A DNA stretch of 64,000 nt from Himantopus leucocephalus (GCA_003993805.1 RSEF01000004.1:7335649-7399648), one strand, 5' to 3'. Positions 41,201-55,168 are shown, counted from the stretch's first letter. Program-made: numbers and translations. The notes: generated from the sequence alone by a model not told the origin.

Positions 41201-42009
41201 ATTCCTTCTAAAAGATAAGCTGTCTAGACACTTTCCAACTGACCACATCGCAGAGCACTGAGCAGATGGAAGAAGATTACGGTGAACATCTACCCCTATC
41301 CCAGGTTGTTTCACCTAATCCTGACATAAGGCTTTGGACTTAATAATTACAGTTTCAAAATTGAAAATTCAGTTTAAAAAAAAAAGAAATCCATTTGTAC
41401 TAAACCCTATTTGTGTTTCTCAGTGCCACGAGGCTCAAACAATGAAAAGACTTGGGTACATATTTCTATGCCACAACGGACATATGTATTAATGGCCTAC
41501 TCTGACAACAGATAACTGGAAATTGTCATGATACTGCTACTTCATAACTAAGTTTCAGCTCACTCTTTCTTAATTAACTATATTTACCTGCTATAAAATA
41601 TTGTATATGTATAAGTCTTGGGTATGTCTTTATGATCCAAAGTGCAAAATTCTGCCATTATCTCACAACAATGCCTGTCAAACCAATTTAATGATTACCA
41701 ATATCTTTCAGCTGATCTGGAGGTCCACAGGACAATTCAGAGAGGTTCAGGGCGTTTTGGTTCTAAGAAATAACTTCAAAACCCATAGACACTGGATATT
41801 TATGACATTGCAATCCAGATAAAGACATCAGAAGAGCGACAGTTGGGGGCCTTGAAATTTTACAGTCATCCAAGTATGTATTTTTACCTATATTAAGTTT
41901 TTCCTCAAAGAAACTGCTTTTTAATAAGTGTTAATGATTTCCTCTTCATATTTCTAAGATACAGATATAAGCCTACCTTACTGTACATGGCTGAGTTTCT
42001 TTCTTATTA

Positions 42010-42058
42010 AAAATATATATATATAGCTATTTGAATTTTTTTTTTATTTATTTATTTC
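42010..42058. repeat. (AT)n and (ATTT)n simple repeats
   Basis: A short TA-dinucleotide run, then a T run and TATTTATTTATTT. Confidence 0.85.
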
Positions 42059-45000
42059 CTGGTTGGTATACTTCCTATTTCATGCACATAGATTTTTCAC
42101 CACTCTACAAATAAAGAGTTTACAGTATGGTTGTACGAATTTCATAACCATATATATGTAACGTACATTATTACATTACGAAGTATGGCCAGTGCAATCT
42201 CTACATCATTGAACTAACTGGATTAACACCCCCAACCATTATATACCACATTTGTTTGCTGCACTTCTCACCATCTATGAAAATTGCATGTCTACCAGTC
42301 AAAACAATTACAAAGTGAAATAATGTGAGAGTTATACTGTCACAAAACTACCAGAGTGTTTTAGAAGAATAGAAGATCAACTAAATCCAATTAAAAAAAA
42401 CAAAATAAAAGAAGGAAATAGGGTTAAGTTAGATGAGTCCTCCATGGGCTTTTCTCTGACTTTTTGAGCTAGACTTTTTCTTAGCTTTCAGCAGTACCTA
42501 TCACCAACATCAAGTTAAAAACTTGTGCGTGTATTTGCAAGACAGGGGCCTAAGGAAGCACATGTGGTAGTCAAACAGGACAAGTTATTCCCTTTCTATT
42601 TTTTAAATTGAAATACTAATGTTTAATTTTAGTAAGTATTTTAATTTCTTTATCACTGCATAGCAATGGGAGCTTAAAACATTTGTTGCTACAACAATAA
42701 AATGGAAACTAGGATAATTACTGTAGTTTGTCATAGTGTTCTCTATAAAATAATTAGCAGTTTTTGTCTTTAAGTCTCTGATATTATCGATAGCTTTCAT
42801 GACATCTATGTATTTTTGGGTCCTGACATGTGTTTTGAATATTATTAAAATACTTATTAATCAATCTGAAATGCTGAACTAATTCCAGGTAGTGCAAGAT
42901 AGACTAAAAAAGCATTTTGCAGGCAACTGGGAGACAACTCCGGGCATGCATTGTTTTCAGCCAGCTGAGTCTGACACCAGGGTATTTAATTTGATTCTCC
43001 TGAGAGGAAAAGACCCAGCTGTGCTTCTCATATAGCACTTTTTGCCAGATGATCCAAAAGAGTGGCAATTCCAGAGAGACTGAATGCTTGCCTTTTCCTT
43101 GACTACGAAGTGCAAAAGTTATTCCACGTCTATTCCAGCACAAGGTGTATCTTGTTATTGCCATTTATTCATTATTTATTAAGAAAGAATTGTACCATAG
43201 TTCGAAAAACAGTTATTAGAGAGTCAGAAAATTCCCATAGCTTTGTTTGGTTTTCTCTCCTTTTCTCTAGTCTAAATGGTAATTAGAAACGTGCATAAGA
43301 AAGATGCAGATAGTTCAACTGGCTTCACCATCACGCTACTGCTGAACAGAGGACATAGACTCCATCCTTCCTCTGTCTCCCGATTAAAAAAAAAAATAAA
43401 ATTAAAACCACCGGACACAAAGAACATAGGTTCCTTATTAATCATGACAATATCCATCTGAATTTGCAGTCTTCATTTGGTGTCCTAAAAACAGGTGCGC
43501 CTGAGGATATTCTTTTCAAAAGTTGAACCTATTTGAAACTAATATTGTGCAGCCAAACCAGAGGGGCAAAAAATATTTGGATAAAACCACATAAGGAAAG
43601 AATCCTCATCAAATGAGGATTTCAAAAGAAAAGAAATTAACTTAACTCAAACTTTCCATCTGAACCTAAATAAAAAAAAATGCCTTTTGAGCAGCTGTTT
43701 GAAAAGAAAACAACGAACTAGATTCATAAAACTGGTACTGATGGCATGTCTTTTCTACCAGCTTACTCCTTAGAGCTCTCAATTCCCACATGGTAAGAGA
43801 CTCAGCCTCAGTGCAGACCTCTGCCTGCACAGATCTGAGCTCACATTTACTATTTCTGGAGAAAGTGCACCTTCTAGGTGGACTATTGAGGTATGCTTAT
43901 TATCTTATACAGAGTTATTCCACCGTGCAAAAATCTTGGAGAAGAGACTGATAGCTACATGCCCCATTTTCCCAGGTGAGTGTTCCACCTACCAAGTTAG
44001 TGACTTATTCCCTTTCTGGCTCAGATATTATATAAATATTTTATACAAATATATTTGCTGGCTCCAGCTATAAAAATGCAGAAAAATCCATTTGAAATTA
44101 CTTACAACTTCTTTAACTGGGTAGTAGAATATACACATAAAAATCCACTCTCCACCTGGTTCAGAATGGGGATTTGGACAAGGATTCTGACAGTGACTCT
44201 CTATCCTCCTGAGAACTGAACTTAGGCCTCTCCCATCTTGCATGAGAGCTTACTGCTGATCTTCCAAGGAAAGAATATCTCTCTTTCTAATAAGGTCATA
44301 TCTCTAAACCAAAAAGTAGCTTTCAGAAAGCTAGTTTTCAGAACAATTTCAGAAATTTTACAGTGATTTTGGCCTCTACAGTTTTGACACAATGGAAAGA
44401 TATACTCAAATTTGTAAGGTTTCCCCTCAGTTCTAGAAAAAAAAAAAAATCTTTGAGTTTGTTTGTCACTCTAAAGCATCACAGTGTATGATAAGATACA
44501 GTACTGGACAACTTCTCATTTCCTTGTATTTTATTTTTTTTCAGACTCTTTTCTTCGTTTTGATCTGCCTAGAATTTCTTCTGGGGGCCAAAATTAGACG
44601 CTCAGATGTGTGCATTCAGGGGTAAGAGTGACAAAAACTGCAGCGCTCTATAAATCAACTGGAAGTGACAGAAATTAGCAAGTCAAACGCTCTGCTACTT
44701 TATAAGCATTATTAGCCCATAAATACAGGCATGCAGTGCCATATTAGATACCCTCTGGTATCTCATTCACGGGAACAGGTCTGGAAGATATGAAATAGGA
44801 TATAAGCCATGCCTTTCTGTAGCAGGAGGTGGAGGGCATTAGACAGCTATATTCAGGCACTTGATTTGTTCCCTTTCTAGCCTTATACCTCAGCCTTGAC
44901 ACCAAAGAATGTAAGAAAATAACCACTGGAAAATTAACCCAGCAATATCTATTAAAAAGCAAGACAATTAAAACCAGATGGTTAAGCACCAAATTTTCAG

Positions 45001-45233
45001 CAGACTCCAAATTTCTAAACCATGTTCCAGAGGAGCAAGAAAAACAAATAGCTGCATGTAGAAATTGGAAACACCTGTTCATGTTAATATTAAAGTAGTA
45101 CAGTTGATGTGTGTACATGTATTTATATAAATATATGATAGCCAGAGTATATCTCATATCCTAGGTTTATATGTTGATTATACGGATGGACTTGCACGCT
45201 ATTTTGACATTATGTAGTAAAACGTTGTCTTAC

Positions 45234-45283
45234 CTGCACCAACTTTAGGAACCATATGTCTTCATTCACAGTCCAACACGAAT
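45234..45283 (-). CDS. weak candidate 50-nt exon
   Basis: A 50-nt minus-strand block ends at a near-consensus donor (GTGCAG followed by GTAAGAC at 45233 and below) and follows a TTGTAG acceptor. The one open frame (phase 1 in, phase 0 out) reads SCWTVNEDIWFLKLVQ. The polypyrimidine tract is poor and the entry phase does not match the exit of the 62774-62963 candidate. It is listed because the donor is one of the best on this strand between 30 and 62 kb. Confidence 0.15.
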
Positions 45284-45599
45284 CTACAAGTTCCATACAC
45301 ACTATGCTTGTAAATATGAACTTATGTTTGGAGAGCAAGTACACACTTGCAAAGCGTAAAGCAACAACATATCAGAAGCCTAGAATTTCATCATGTAGAA
45401 CAGAACTGGAGTAGTTAGAATCATAAAGAAAGGTCCTGGCCTTAGTATTGACTATTGTCACAGGTACTTGTGTGAAAGCTACAGAAACCTTTACAACGTA
45501 TGTGGCTAGCGGTACAGTGCGTGTCACATAAAATAGAGATCTGAACATCTGCATCGCTAGGCCGTTACATCCACTTGGAATTGAGAAAGAGTTTTGATT

Positions 45600-45600
45600 N
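45600..45600. other. single ambiguous base at a poly-T run
   Basis: One N sits between GATT and a run of Ts. A homopolymer-caused contig break or uncertain call is the simplest explanation. It breaks the minus-strand reading through this position. Confidence 0.8.
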
Positions 45601-48513
45601 TTTTTTTCTATCAATTCCCTTTAGCTCACTATGAAGCTAAGGTATAACATATGCTGTATGCTCATATGTTAGCTTGCACACCCATGCATATTGTCGCTTT
45701 GTGTTATTCCAGGAGTCTCCTGAGCACATGGGAAGTAGAGTTTCAGTGGGTTGGAAATTTATGCTTCAGTAAATGCATTGTCAATTTGGTGACCATCTGT
45801 AACTTACAGAATTTTGTTTTATGCTGTGGCAAGGAATAAAGTAGATTTTAGATTTCAGAACAGACCAAATAATGTTCTGGAAGCCCTATATTTGATGGGG
45901 ATTATAACACCCAAGTATTAACTCTTCACCAAGACAAGACTTCCATGAATTCTTTTCCTTTAGGTGAGCACATCGCAACACAGTTCCTACACCAGAAATA
46001 TTAACATTGGCAGACCAATATTGCAGACCAACACGATGAGAACACACACTGGAGAAAATCAAATTTTCAGTGGTGGTCAGTTAGTACACAGAGACACGTT
46101 CTATCTGAATTCTTTCCTCCAAATGCAGATAAAATGTACATACGTACACGACCAATATATATGACAAACAATTAAGTCATAGGGAATTTCAGTTTTAAAA
46201 GGAAAGCTTTCAAAGAACGATTAGGGAGGATGAAAACAGTATTTTTCAGTTGAAAAAGCATTTTCAGCATTATTTATAGATTTTCCATCCAGCATTCAGG
46301 AAATACGTATATCCCTGAGTAGCCACCATTCTTGATGGTTTACTGAAAACACTGAAAACTTAGGCAAGCATGACCACCTTACTCAGGGACAATTTAAGAT
46401 CTGAATTGTTTGCCATTGTTTTCTTTCTTAACAACAACAGCCACCCCCATTGTCTTACTAAAATTGGATTTACAAGGAAACAAAAAGATGCAGTTCACCT
46501 AATCCACTCCTAAAACAACTCCACAACAGTTTTCTTCCTTCCTTTTCACTATAATCTGTAATGAGGAGATTGTACAATATTAGTGAATTGCATTCATTAT
46601 TCACCTGTGTAGGAGATGCTTTTATCCTCATAAGAAAGGATTTTTCAAGAGGGAAACCCATATTATTTTCTGTATCTTTCCTCTAATAAAAAAAACCATA
46701 AGAAACCCAGAAGAACGCAGTATTTCCGCAGCGGCATTTGCATACCCTGAGAAAATGCCTTCTACTAAATCATTTCTGTTATCTTTCTTATTTGCTCTCT
46801 TACAGGCAGGATTTGAACACTAGCATTCAAGAGGGATGCTAATGAATTCCCAGGGGACTGAAATAAAACTACAGTAAATAGAGCTACATTTCAGTCACCT
46901 AGCTTTTATGCTTACATCTGTATGTAGAAAGATGACCTGCATTAATATCATTTCCCTCCTACTCCACAGGTTACTATGTTGATTTTACAGGATTTGTACT
47001 GCTTTTACTATAATGGCATTGTTAAAATGACACAATACAAAGCTGAAGAGATACTGGAAGCCCTAAGGAAAGAGCTCATGTTGGAATTTAACAACAGTTT
47101 GTCTTTTAGCATTTAGACTGAGTGGAAATATTTTAGATTGTTTAATTTCTCACTTCATCAGCTTGCAGGTCATATACATATGTTTGTCTATATCTGTATC
47201 TACATACACAAAATAGATGCCATGCCTGCTTATTTGTGCGTCAATGCAGTGCAACCGGCAAAGGTTGACATACAAATTAAATAATGATAATCAAAACAGC
47301 AGGGTGTCAGGGGACAGGGGAGTCCCTTTCATAAAGCTTCTTCACTGTTGGGATACTCAAATCTAGTTGTTGAAGTTCTATGCTTCTATTTGTTGATCTG
47401 GAAAAAAGGATATTACTTGTGTGGGTATTCTGACAGCTAAATATGTTTTGAACAAACCATTCTAAACTGTTTAAAGTTATTTAACAGAATAAAACATTCT
47501 ACTGTAAAAATTAAAGTTTTAAAGTATATATTACTCTTCAAAATGTGTTTCTATTCCTTGACAGGATTTTTTCATTTTTAGATTTCATAGTATTGCTTAT
47601 GTTAGAAAAAGACACTACTATTGTTGTCAGAGTGCTTCTATTAATCTTCGTGTCATAACCATAGGCACAAAAAATAAACCATTCAAAGAACTGAAGAGGA
47701 AATGGAATGCTCTCAGGAGATGGCATTTATATTGTAACTTGTTTAGCTAAGACTGAAAAAGAACACTGTATCTGGATTGGTGGCATATTCCTCAAATCTA
47801 TAGCATTTATATATTTCTAAATGTTACAATTGCTTTTAGCTGTTTTGAAGAATACTACTTAGAAATGGGCAAATTTTAACTTTTATTTGCTGCATCAGGA
47901 CAATCTTATAAACCTTATCTCTCTACAGACAGGATCTTGTGAAAATTTGCCACTTTTTCTGCTATATGCATAGCATTTTAAAACATTTTATTCAAAGAGA
48001 CTTATTTTAATGAAGTAGGCCTAAGACTTCCTTTATTAGGTAGTGCTCAGTGTTTTTTTCGAACTTTAAAGTGTTTAGGCTCAGTCTTTACTTCAGTCAG
48101 GAAGTTGGGCTGCCTAACCATCATTACCAGAAAATACTTTCTCCACAAACAACTCTTTTGTAAGCTCCTAAACTGGACATACAGAGTTTCCTTTTACATT
48201 CTGGAGAACTGCACTCTAACATTGGGTACTGCAAGAGAGATCTGGAAATTCATTTTAAAGTATTGCCACACTCTCTGGATTGAAAAACTTCAACATTATT
48301 CAGCTTAATCAAACTGGCATTAGGCTCAAATGTAGATAAATAGCCTAGTAAATATGATTTTTGCTGATATTAGCAGATGGCAGAGGGCTTTGAAATGACC
48401 TGGCAGTGCAGCATCTCAGGACTTATCTAAGCAGTCCTTGGCCTGAGCTGTTCTTAACTTATTTTAACAACTGTCAATCTAGTGGTCAAGTGGCCATCGC
48501 GTAACCTGCTCTA

Positions 48514-48552
48514 GCTTAAGCACTGTAATGTGCTTAAGCACTGTAATGTGCT
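48514..48552. repeat. 18-bp tandem duplication, 2.2 copies
   Basis: GCTTAAGCACTGTAATGT occurs at 48514-48531 and 48532-48549 with no mismatch, followed by a partial GCT. The unit contains the palindrome CTTAAG. The perfect identity suggests a recent slip. Confidence 0.9.
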
Positions 48553-49230
48553 GACAAATACTGAATGCCACGCATTCAAAGTGTAAAATTTTGATTTTGA
48601 TGCAAACTTAAGTTATGTACATGTTCACCTTTCCCACAGATCTCTTTTAGTCACTTAAAGGACAATTATTCATTGTTTTTGCTAGGTACCAGATCCAGTG
48701 TGTGGCCTTGACACTTTGTAATTTACACTATGTAAAATCTAAACGCTCTATACCAGATCTAAAATGGTTAACGTTTCCTCACGGCCATGCTTTATAAGCG
48801 TCCATACATTTTTTAATACTTTTTTTTCAGAGAACATTGGTATGGAAAAAAGGGTTATTAGCAACATTTTCTATCAGGGCGTAGTGACCAGATCATACAA
48901 TGTCCAGTTCTCTTTATTCAAGTGAAAAACTCCATTGAAATGAAAAGGCTGCCACTTGTAGAAGGCATGGATCTGGCTCAGCAGTTGTTGAGATTAAGCA
49001 AACACTTGACCTTAAAGCCATCCTCATTTTTGCCAATGTAATTACACATCACATAACTAGGCCAGGTGTGCAATACTAACAAGTATGTGAACATTTGTAT
49101 AAGAAAATTTGACTGTGGCATAAAATCTAGACAGATTTTTAAGTGTTAACGAGAAGTCTGTATTCCCTGGATTTTATTGTAAGGCTAACTTAGTGTTACT
49201 GAACTACACTTCTGAATGGAAAATTTCATA

Positions 49231-49261
49231 AGCAACCATAAGTTTATCCCTTATGGTTGCT
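49231..49261. repeat. perfect 12-bp inverted repeat (hairpin), 7-nt loop
   Basis: AGCAACCATAAG at 49231-49242 pairs perfectly with CTTATGGTTGCT at 49250-49261, with loop TTTATCC. Confidence 0.9.
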
Positions 49262-52200
49262 GCTGACTTCAGTACAGTCTTCCATTCCTTAATGACTTTC
49301 AAATTTGTCTCACAAGAAATTACCACAGGTATGTCAAAAGAAAGACAAAACTGATCAACTGGTTAACAGAGCCAAAATTCTTGTAATATATCAGTTTGTG
49401 TATATGCCAGAAAAACAGGTGAACTATTATAAGCAAGAGCAGAAATCTTGAGTACTATACTAATAATGACCATTAAAAGTGCTACTTAACTGATCAAATA
49501 ATTAACAGTGGCATGTAAACTACATCTGTATAACATTTATATTGTTGAACACACATTACAGTTCTTATAAAATGTTGAGAAAAATGTAAGGATGGTGAGA
49601 AAAGGGAAGAAAGCCGATTTTAGTGGGCTTTATCTGCGAGACCACAGCCTACAATAATTAACAAATCAATGTAAAGCACTATTTCTAATAGCTGATGTCG
49701 ATGCAATTAATTGTATTAACAATTAAAATGAGAAAACCCCGTGCAACTAAAAAATATTATCAAATTAAACAATTTCTCCTTTCCAACTATTGTTTATATA
49801 ATGCAAGAGAAACTACTGAAAGGGTCCATACGGAAGATAAAGTGTATGCATCTTTCTACACTTACAATAATTTTTAGACGTAAGCTTATAGTATTGTACA
49901 TACCAAAGAACTTCCAACAGTACATTTTAAATATGCCACCATTCTGTCACATACAGTTTGGACACTTGGAAGAATATTTCCCGAATTTTACTCACTGAAA
50001 AGGCAAGATTGTTGTACAAGCAGAAAGTACAATCAAAGGTACTGAACGGCACATTCTGATATTAGGAATTAGCATATCTTACTAGCATTGGCAGCACTGC
50101 TGAGACTTGTAAATTATTCAACATCTACAATCAACATGCCAAGCTTCAGTGGAAATTTCTGTGCTTTTGTAAGCAAATTCCTATCTTGCCTAATCATATT
50201 TGTTAAGTTTGATGTGCAATCGACTAAGATATTTCAAAAAGGTATCTCTCCCCTTATTTTCTTAAGAATAAATAAGCAACTTGCATTTGAAATTCATATA
50301 ATAAATTCCTCAGTCTTCAGATTTACTATCTATCTTATAACCATATTCTGTCTTTAGAGTATTTGACTTTGATGAAGCTAGGAGAAACTACAAGCAGATC
50401 TGTAAGGGCTATCCATTTATTAATTTTAATAAAAGTTATCCTGATCCACAAGGCTCAGACGTTTAATTAAAGTCAATGGAAAAAATGCAGTAAGAAATCA
50501 TAGTAAAATTTAATATTAAATCAGCCTAAAGCAATTCAAGAGAAACCAGAGGGGACTGATAAAATACCTGACTGATGGTGAAGGATATGATATTTCAAGA
50601 AGGATGTCATGTGATATTGTCCAAGCTCAAATGAAGGCCAAGTACGTAGGTACTAGATAACTCATTTACATGCAGAAATGCTGATAGTATAACTGGAATG
50701 GGCAAAATTTGAGAAGACAAATCCTGGCATAAATGATTTAAGGTCTAGAGATGCATTTCACACTATTCCCTGCTCTGATTCTCACTTCTGCATACATACC
50801 CACACTAGCTTTAAACTATGTAAACTACTCAGGAATGAGTGCCAGTGTAGATATAGCAATGTGAAGTTATGGCAGGTTCTGATACTCACCCATGAGTTTG
50901 AATACACAGCTGGGTCACTAAGTTGCACTGAACTTTTTATCCTTCTACAACAACATTGCCAACAGTGGCTGAGTAACTAGCCCATGCAGTCTCATTCTCC
51001 ACTCTCCAAGCCTTTCTGTCCGTGCTTTTCACTGAGTGCTTGCAAAAGACATTCTCATGATCTTGACTGGCTTGTCAAGTCTTCAAGTTCATATTTCTCA
51101 GTTTTGATGATTCCATCTTTGCTATCATATTAAGAAAAGCGCAGAAAGTGACTGAAGGACTGACAATCTCATTTTTTGAGGCACTCAAAAAGGAAATTTT
51201 TCCTGCTACAAGTTAATCCTGTTTTATTCTTAGCCACTCTCTCTAGCATAGTTTCTCAGATGAGAATTAAACTCTTTTGTCAGACATAAATACTCTAGCA
51301 ACTTTTCTGGCAATAACGTTCAAACTCCTTTCTACTTGGCTTGAACTAGCAATTGTAATTTATCTGGTAGCATTAAAGTTCTAAAAGCTTTTGTTAAAAA
51401 AGTTGCCATTGAAAAGAAAAAAAAAAATCATTTAAGTTACATACAATTCCTGACTTTTTCCTGAGGCAATTCATAATCTAAATATAAGCAGCAGCTAGTA
51501 TGTAGAATTCTTCAGTCAACATCAGGTGTGATTAAGAAGATATTTCTTAAAACAGTGAAATAGAAAATTACAGTCTATATTGGAGTTTGATTGATGATAA
51601 AGAAGAAATATTTTACATTCCTTGCAAAAAAAAGGCTGAAACACTAATATTAATACTATCCTAGACTTCAGTGTGGCTAAATAATTCATAAAAGTTAATT
51701 GAATTTTGTTGGTTGGAAAAGTGATAAGATTGATTTAGCAATGAGATAGATGAGTTAATCCCCAACTGCCTCTGATATGAGGATTGCCCTCTTCTACAAC
51801 CTCCTCCAATTTGTTCCCTAATAACATATAGATCAGTCAGCAAACAGTTTCTAGAGACTCCCTAGCAGTTGCTGACCCCAGAATCTCCTTGTGTATATCA
51901 CAGGGGGAGTGTACAAGTCACAAGTCACAATTGAAACAGTTAATTTAGTCCATATGTACGTATTCAGAGGTAACTATTTTCCTGACCTCTCAAGCCACCA
52001 AGAGCTATTTAAATCTTTCCTTTGTACTTTTGTATATTAAAGTTGCTTGCATTGTCCACTTACATATTAATGTACAATGCAATTTACCCTGCAATACAGC
52101 TGCCTCACCCCAAACATTCCAGAAAATACAGCGTCAAGTGCATATACGTTTAAGGAACTCTGAAGAACAACCAAATCAATAAGCTAAGTAAGCTGAGGGA

Positions 52201-54201
52201 AATCAAAACTCTCCCCCTTCTAAAAATCTAAGTTAGAAGATATGAAGTTTGTTTCGTTAATGTGAAGAATTTAGCCCAATGTCAATATCAGCCTACTGAC
52301 CTTTGACATACAAGACTGGTAGGAAGAGGAAAACCAAGAAATAGGATACACACACATGCCCTAAGTAAGTCTGAACTGTGTGTTAGATTCATATATGTTC
52401 ATGTGCAATTTCCCAGCTACACCTATGAATTGTTAAGTCATATATACCTACTCATTTTAGGAAGATAAACAGCTGACAGCTTCCAAAAGCAAGTGGAAAT
52501 GTCAAAAGTAGATCTGAAAGCACTGAAAAAAGTATCTCCCACTACTCAGACTATGACATACATATAGGTGTATCAGCAAAACAACAAAATTTTCACATAC
52601 AGTCTTAATACCCCAAATTAAATAAAAACTCTGATTTCCAGGAAGAAACTATAGAAGCAAGAGTTGTTGAGGGAAAACAGAAAATTACAGTCTGGAAACC
52701 ATGGGTATTTAAACCATCTCATCTACAGATTAAGGAAATTTATTCTGGTCCTCTCTTACTTAAATCCCCTATTCAAATCCTAAAATTGTAGTCACTCATT
52801 CACTTTGTGAAATACTGTAGCATGGCGAACACTCTAAACCCAGAACATTACAAAGGTCAAAATAATATTAAATTGAGGGTTTTGCAAAATGAAAGAACAG
52901 TCTTTCAAAGCACTGACTGGCCTCAGCTCACAGAGAAAACCACAGGAATTAAAGATATGTGGTGCTTTGCACTTGGAAGGATTGCGCTCAAGGGGAATTC
53001 TGATACTACATAGTTGTAACAAAATTTAGTAAAAAAAGAAGTGGCTAAATATTAATTCATATCGGTAAGATTACAAAAGCAACACGAAAGACAGACTACT
53101 GTGAGAAACATCAATCCTCCTTCTGTGAAAATTATTGGAAGGGAAAATAGAACAGCATTAAAGTAGATGTGCTGTGATTCCCACAATTCATTCAGAATCA
53201 TTTAGTCTGTTTAATAGGATTCCTATACAATCACTCAGAGAAAACACTAAGTATGTCTATCTGCACAGAAATATGTTACTTCAATTTAGTTATTAAACAC
53301 TTCTCTAACACACACATACACAAGCATGCATACATGTATCCCTTAGCTTGGCACAAGTTACTTAAACATCAAGACTCAACTTGCAGTTCTTTGAGCCAAC
53401 AGCACCATACCAGGTTAGCTTTAAGAGTTCCAGTTAAACTTATTTCAGAAAAGCAGTATAGGCTTCTTTATCCAAAATTTCTGAAAAATAAAAACATTGA
53501 ATCTAGCATGTTTATTTTATTATCATGTATTTATTATTGATAGGCTCTGCTCCAAATGTGATAGCCCCACAACTTTTTAGCTATTCATGTTTTTTTCTGG
53601 TTCCCACACACACACTTTTTTGGCTATTTCCTGTCTTGTCCGTCATATAAGAAAAGGCAGAATAATATAATAATTAAATAGAGGCCATTAACTTGTGTCA
53701 AAATGAACACTTAGCAGAAAGTTGTAAGTGAAAGCTGTTGGTTAACACCAGTTAGCATATACCAGTTAATCACTACTGTTCTAGTAGAATTTGAGATTGA
53801 TTTGTGAATGACTCACAAGTGGAAAAAAATAATCTAACACCATCCAACAATTAGGTCGCATAATTCAAGTAATTTTCTGAGACATCTGCTTTATACTCAT
53901 TACACTACTAGACTACTCAGGCTTGGTGTTACGTCTTAATATTCAAACTGCATAGGCTTCTTCAACAGAAGATGCCATTTGCAGGGCAATAATGCAGGCA
54001 GAAACCTTTGAATCCTTTAAGAGAGTTTCAGAAAATGGACTCTAAGGAATTTCTGAAAATCTCTCTATGTTCCTTTCAAAGGACCTAGACTAGAGCCCAG
54101 AATGAAGCTGATTTTAACAACTTGGTTCCTGTTTTGGACTTGTCAATGTTAAGTCCATTTAAAGATGAGAAAAATAATAGGGAAAAACAACACTCATAGA
54201 A

Positions 54202-54290
54202 TATTTATTGATTGAGCATTTGTTTTAAGTTCTACAAAATACTGGAGGTACACAAAGATCCTTAGTCTGCAGAAATAAATGATACAATGT
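54202..54290 (+). repeat. possible ancient MIR/L2-type remnant
   Basis: TTTATTGATTGAGCATTTGT, TTTAAGTTCTACAAAATACTGG and AGGTACACAAAGATCC resemble the widespread old repeat that reads TTTATTGAGCACTTACTATG and continues to GGGGATACAAAGAT. The match is weak and only by eye. Confidence 0.25.
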
Positions 54291-54756
54291 GAACCGAACT
54301 AATCTGCAGGATTTTGTATGAAATGCAGGATCAAGTCACTGGCAAAATCATAATGGCTACATGGAGCTAATTCTTGGAAGTATCAAGTATCCACAATTAT
54401 AACTGGTATCAGTAAAAATTTCCTCACTAAATCAAGGCTCATCAGTCTCCTGGTTGGCTTTAATGTTGTGCTATATTGTTATATACCATTATTATTCCTC
54501 ACAAAAATCCACAGTTGTTTTGTTTTACTTTCTGCCATGAGTAGAAAACAGGGTTTTGTTTTTTTGCATTTCTTTCTGAGAAAAAGTATCAAGCTATCAT
54601 CATTAACATGGAGCATTCACAGTTTACTTTGAAGGCTTCAGTATTTTCCTCTCTCTCTCATATTGCTTCATGCTCTAAATGACAGTTTATTTACAACTGT
54701 GCATCCACACCTGAAGATCTCATTTTTCAAAGTCTGGTAACAAACCCAAACTTTTA

Positions 54757-55168
54757 GCCTGTACATCACATAAAGTTTCTTTTCCTTGACTGTCACGNCC
54801 CTGTACATCACGTAAAGTTTCTTTTCCTTGACTGTCACGATAAGGCATTAAGTAGACATAAAGTAAACACAGCTTTTACAGATGAATGCGTAAATACAGC
54901 TCCCCGTATCTAAAAATGCAGCCATAAGTATCAGATAATTTTACTAAGGCAGTAAGTATTTTTATNGCCTGTACATCACATAAAGTTTCTTTTCCTTGAC
55001 TGTCACGATAAGGCATTAATGCACCCATAAGTATCAGATAATTTTACTAAGGCAGTAAGTATTTTTATCACTCCATCATGTTCTTGTAAAGCCCTCTTAG
55101 TTTCTCAGATTTTTTTGNTCACTCCATCATGTTCTTGTAATGCCCTCTTAGTTTCTCAGATTTTTTTG
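54757..55168. other. assembly join artefact: three single Ns with repeated contig ends
   Basis: Single Ns at 54798, 54966 and 55118 are each flanked by near-identical sequence. The segment GCCTGTACATCACATAAAGT onwards occurs at 54757-54797, 54799-54840 (one base different) and 54967-55008. The block CCATAAGTATCAGATAATTT onwards occurs at about 54922-54965 and 55025-55068. A 50-bp block repeats at 55068-55117 and 55119-55168 with one mismatch. This is the pattern left when short overlapping contigs (167 and 151 bp) are laid end to end instead of merged. The true locus is probably a single copy. Confidence 0.85.

Larger units (their letters stand above)
29143..54756. other. AT-rich non-coding DNA, probably intron
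   Basis: Holds the weak exon candidates at 38.4 kb (+) and 45.2 kb (-), one CR1 end and small tandem repeats. A 137-codon minus-strand frame at 44744-45157 has chance-like composition, with many Tyr, Leu, Ser and Cys residues and no domain. A GC-richer patch at about 38870-39090 has no assignable content. Confidence 0.6.

Noticed and set aside
44028..44243. Minus-strand frame ending at a GTAAGT donor near 44102
   Set aside because: The acceptors within it are poor and the frame phase depends on which is chosen. Not enough to call an exon.
44744..45157. Longest open frame in the window (137 codons, minus strand)
   Set aside because: Its composition is chance-like for AT-rich DNA (many Tyr, Leu, Ser, Cys). 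There are no convincing splice sites, no domain and no codon bias.
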